Source of the DNA: an uncultured Acidobacteriaceae bacterium
GTDB lineage: Bacteria > Acidobacteriota > Terriglobia > Terriglobales > Acidobacteriaceae
DNA: 64,000 bases
Direction of reading: 5' to 3'
NCBI GenBank assembly: GCA_903828675.1
Contig: CAIKND010000167.1
Span: 22,303 to 86,302 of the forward strand
Part shown: positions 61,523-64,000 of the stretch, piece by piece
How the letters are laid out: each line of letters opens with the position of its first letter
Position numbering within the stretch: the stretch's first letter is position 1
Notes under the pieces: model-generated
Databases searched by the model: none
The model's input: only the letters and a program-made list of their open reading frames with translations
What the model was told of the DNA's origin: nothing
Program-made: the position numbers and the translations under genes

Positions 61523-63769
61523 ATGACGAACTCATTACGCCGCGCAGTGCCCAGAGTGTGGGCATTGGCAATCATTTCTATCTTATTGCTGGCTTTGCCG
61601 GGATTGTCGCAAAGACATTCGGCGCCCAAGGTGGATGGACCCTGGATGAACGCGAGCCTTTCACCAGACCAGCGCGCCGACCTGGTGTTAAAAGAACTCA
61701 CGCTCGACGAAAAGATCGCCCTGCTGCACGGTGTGGGAATGCCTACGGACGATCCGGTGACGCCAGACAATGCGGCATCGAATCGCGGTGTGGGCTATGT
61801 GGTGGGCGTACCACGGCTGGGGATTCCAGGGATCGACATGAGCGACGCAGCCTACGGCGTGCGGTCGAGTGGCGTGAATGGGCGCTATTCGACGGCGCTG
61901 CCGGCGAACGTGGCGGCGGCGGCCAGTTGGGACACCGAGGCGGCGTTTGAGTACGGCGCGCTGATTGGGCGCGAGTTGCGGGCGCAGGGATTCAACATGT
62001 CTCTCGGCGGCGGGGTGGACATTACGCGCGACCCGCGCAACGGGCGGACGTTCGAGTACCTTGGCGAAGACCCGGTGCTGGCGGGAACGCTGGTGGCGCG
62101 GCTGATTGAAGGAACGCAATCGCAGCACGTAATCGGCGACATCAAGCACTATGCGTTCAACGACCAGGAGAGCGGGCGCAACTCCGTCAATATTCACATC
62201 GGCGAGCGGGCGGCGCGTGAGACCGACTTGCTGGCCTTCGAGATTGGCGTGACCAAGGGCCATCCGGCCGCGGTGATGTGCTCGTATAACCGCGTGAATG
62301 GCGACTTTGCCTGCGAGAACAAGTTCCTGCTGAACGATGTGCTGAAGAAGGACTGGAAGTTCCCTGGGTTTGTGCTTTCGGATTGGGGCGGCACGCACAG
62401 CGACGCGAAGGCTTCGGCCGCGGGCCTCGATAACGAGGAGCCGGGCAACGTCTTCTTCGACGCGCGGTTCAAGGCCGCGGTACAGGCCGGAACCATTCCC
62501 ATGGCCGAGCTTGACGACCACGCGCACCGCATTCTGCGGTCGATGTTTGCCGCGGGCGTAATCGACTATCCGCGTCAGCGGAGTGTTGTCGATCCGTTTG
62601 CGGGGCTTGAAGTGGCGCGCAAGATTGAAGAGGGCGGCATTGTTCTGTTGAAGAACGAGCGGGGCGCACTGCCGCTGGCAGCGGAGAAGCTGCACACCAT
62701 CGCAGTGATCGGCGCTCACTCAGATGTGGGCATGATCTCCGGCGGCGGCTCGGCGCAGGTGGATCCGATTGGCGGCAATGCGATTATGCCTCCGGGAAAG
62801 GGCGCCACGCATTGGCAGGATCACGTCTGGTTTCCGACTTCGCCGATGAAGGCGATTCAGGCGCGTGCTCCTCATGCGACAGTGACGTATAACTCAGGCG
62901 AGGATGCGGCAGCGGCTGCTCTAGCGGCCAAGGGCGCAGATGTGGCCGTGGTGTTCGCTTACGAGTGGGAGAGCGAAGGGATGGACCTTAAGGACCTGTC
63001 GCTGCCCGAGAAACAGGACGAGCTGATTGCGGCGGTTGCAGCGGCGAATCCGCACACGATCGTGGTGCTGGAGACAGGCAGCCCGGTGACGATGCCCTGG
63101 GTTGGCGCACCGGCGGCGATCCTCGAAGCGTGGTTTGCCGGCAGCGACGGGGCCAATGCGGTTGGCAATGTTCTGTTCGGCAAGGTGAACCCGAGCGGGA
63201 AGCTGCCGAACACCTTCCCGAAGAGCGAGGCCGATCTGCCGCATCCGGTATTGACAAGGCCCCCTTTGGCTTCAGAACAGTTCTCTGGACCGGTCTCTCC
63301 GCTGGAACGAGCGCAGGGACTGCCACCTTTTGAAGTGGCGTACGACGAGGGTCTGAAAGTCGGCTACAAGTGGTTTGACGCCGAGAAAAAGCCGGTTCTG
63401 TTCCCGTTCGGCTTTGGGCTCTCGTATACGAGCTATGGCTACTCCGGACTCAAGGTGAGCGCGGGCGATAAGGTGACGGCGACGTTTACGGTGGCCAATA
63501 CCGGAGCGCGCGCGGGCGCGGAGATCGCAGAAGTTTACGCGGCTCTGCCGGCCAACGCACAGGAGCCTCCCAAACGCCTGGTGGGCTGGAGCAAGGTGAA
63601 GCTGAACGCGGGCGAGAAGAAGACCGTGACGGTGGAGATCGATCCGAAGTACCTGTCGATCTTCGACGAGCAAAAGGGCGGTTGGACGCTGGTTCCTGGC
63701 GCGTATACGATCCTGGTTGGCGGATCGAGCCAAAGCTTGCCGCTGAAGGCCGCCGTCAGTTTGAAGTAG
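61523..63769 (+). CDS. Secreted beta-glucosidase, GH3 (N, C and fibronectin III-like domains)
   Basis: The ATG at 61523 has AGAGGA five bases upstream and starts a typical signal peptide (LAIISILLLALPGLSQ); the frame is open to 61490. The 748-residue GH3 enzyme shows LTLDEKIALLHG, HYAFNDQESGRNSVN, CSYNRVNG and the nucleophile Asp in GFVLSDWGGTHSDAKA (about 285). The C-terminal domain has GGIVLLKNERGALPL and ETGSPVTMPW; the FnIII-like domain (about 640-748) starts FPFGFGLSYTSYGYS. It hydrolyses beta-glucosides or related oligosaccharides outside the cytoplasm. It follows the malic enzyme with a 97-base gap. Confidence 0.94.
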   Translation: MTNSLRRAVPRVWALAIISILLLALPGLSQRHSAPKVDGPWMNASLSPDQRADLVLKELTLDEKIALLHGVGMPTDDPVTPDNAASNRGVGYVVGVPRLGIPGIDMSDAAYGVRSSGVNGRYSTALPANVAAAASWDTEAAFEYGALIGRELRAQGFNMSLGGGVDITRDPRNGRTFEYLGEDPVLAGTLVARLIEGTQSQHVIGDIKHYAFNDQESGRNSVNIHIGERAARETDLLAFEIGVTKGHPAAVMCSYNRVNGDFACENKFLLNDVLKKDWKFPGFVLSDWGGTHSDAKASAAGLDNEEPGNVFFDARFKAAVQAGTIPMAELDDHAHRILRSMFAAGVIDYPRQRSVVDPFAGLEVARKIEEGGIVLLKNERGALPLAAEKLHTIAVIGAHSDVGMISGGGSAQVDPIGGNAIMPPGKGATHWQDHVWFPTSPMKAIQARAPHATVTYNSGEDAAAAALAAKGADVAVVFAYEWESEGMDLKDLSLPEKQDELIAAVAAANPHTIVVLETGSPVTMPWVGAPAAILEAWFAGSDGANAVGNVLFGKVNPSGKLPNTFPKSEADLPHPVLTRPPLASEQFSGPVSPLERAQGLPPFEVAYDEGLKVGYKWFDAEKKPVLFPFGFGLSYTSYGYSGLKVSAGDKVTATFTVANTGARAGAEIAEVYAALPANAQEPPKRLVGWSKVKLNAGEKKTVTVEIDPKYLSIFDEQKGGWTLVPGAYTILVGGSSQSLPLKAAVSLK

Positions 63770-63791
63770 ATCGAAAACCGGGAACGCGAAT

Positions 63792-63826
63792 AGCCCCTTT
63801 GCCTGATTGGCGAAGGGGCTTTTTTG
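63792..63826 (+). terminator. Rho-independent terminator after the GH3 gene
   Basis: Stem AGCCCCTTTGCC (63792-63803) and GGCGAAGGGGCT (63809-63820), one wobble pair, with loop TGATT, are followed by a TTTTT run. It lies 22 bases after the stop codon. Confidence 0.9.
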
Positions 63827-64000
63827 CGTGGATTGTGGCGAGTAAAGGAATCAACTTCAGTGAATGAAAACTGTCTTCGCGATGGCTTGAGAGTCGGAGT
63901 CTCGCAGGGAGGGGGGGTGGGTAGGGAGGGGTGGGGTAGGAGGGAGACGCGTTAGCATATTCAGTGACGAATCTTCCAACAGGGGCGACCTTTGACGTTG
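63827..64000 (+). other. Terminal intergenic segment with G-rich tract
   Basis: No gene is seen to the right window edge. The G-rich tract 63907-63946 shares a 20-mer with the complement of 51769-51788. Confidence 0.6.

Overview
The window looks like chromosome of a soil Acidobacterium (Terriglobia/Acidobacteriaceae-like). I infer this from the large Oar-type TonB-dependent receptor with an N-terminal carboxypeptidase-like domain, the many secreted plant-polysaccharide hydrolases, futalosine-pathway MqnD, a Gram-negative envelope gene set (lpxA, lpxI, fabZ, bamA, skp/ompH-like, a MltD-like transglycosylase), moderately high GC and many dispersed intergenic hairpin repeats. I found no rRNA or tRNA genes, CRISPR array or prophage.

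Layout. 1-5447: a compact minus-strand operon (ACS-type MFS transporter, Asp/Glu-racemase-fold protein, split transketolase, LarA-like enzyme running off the left edge), divergent from a FadR-type GntR regulator; it looks like a hydroxy-acid or sugar-acid catabolic unit. 5645-14265: minus-strand pectin/arabinan utilisation genes (GH51 arabinofuranosidase, TonB-dependent receptor, GH28-like beta-helix enzyme with PKD-like and PA14 domains). 14488-22416: cysteine synthesis (cysK-cysE), PEP carboxylase, ABC-F ATPase, L,D-transpeptidase and rhamnose mutarotase, all minus. 23002-32618: plus-strand htpG, an MmcQ-like protein, an SDR, fabZ-lpxA, a TonB-C protein, lpxI, an exported peroxiredoxin, a tiny SVKPP-repeat peptide gene, and a DinB-like gene cut by an in-frame stop. 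32696-35380: Lys/Ala-rich histone-like protein and a LysM lytic transglycosylase (minus). 35454-39139: lepA followed by a repeat-rich island with an IS110-family transposase remnant. 39140-43030: ompH/skp-like gene and bamA (minus). 43443-51515: glutathione peroxidase, a polytopic membrane protein, and an RND-adaptor-outer-membrane-factor efflux operon. 52044-57460: a small membrane ORF with bioY, mqnD, a degenerate GGDEF regulator, hemW and a membrane metallophosphoesterase. 57523-63769: GH42 beta-galactosidase, NAD-malic enzyme and GH3 beta-glucosidase, ended by a strong terminator.

How the parts fit. The two ends encode capture and breakdown of plant cell-wall glycans outside the cytoplasm (TonB receptor, GH28-like, GH51, GH42, GH3). 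The left-end operon could process a derived acid or sugar, and malic enzyme and PEP carboxylase connect to central carbon metabolism. The middle is envelope construction and stress housekeeping.

The least expected signals are: a 54-residue peptide built from five SVKPP motifs, directly downstream of a peroxiredoxin whose own C-terminus carries the same motif; several families of intergenic hairpin repeats, one apparently absorbed into the signal-peptide coding region of an outer-membrane factor; two inverted-repeat elements of about 155 bp; and a possible 47-residue coupled leader ORF ahead of the MFS gene.
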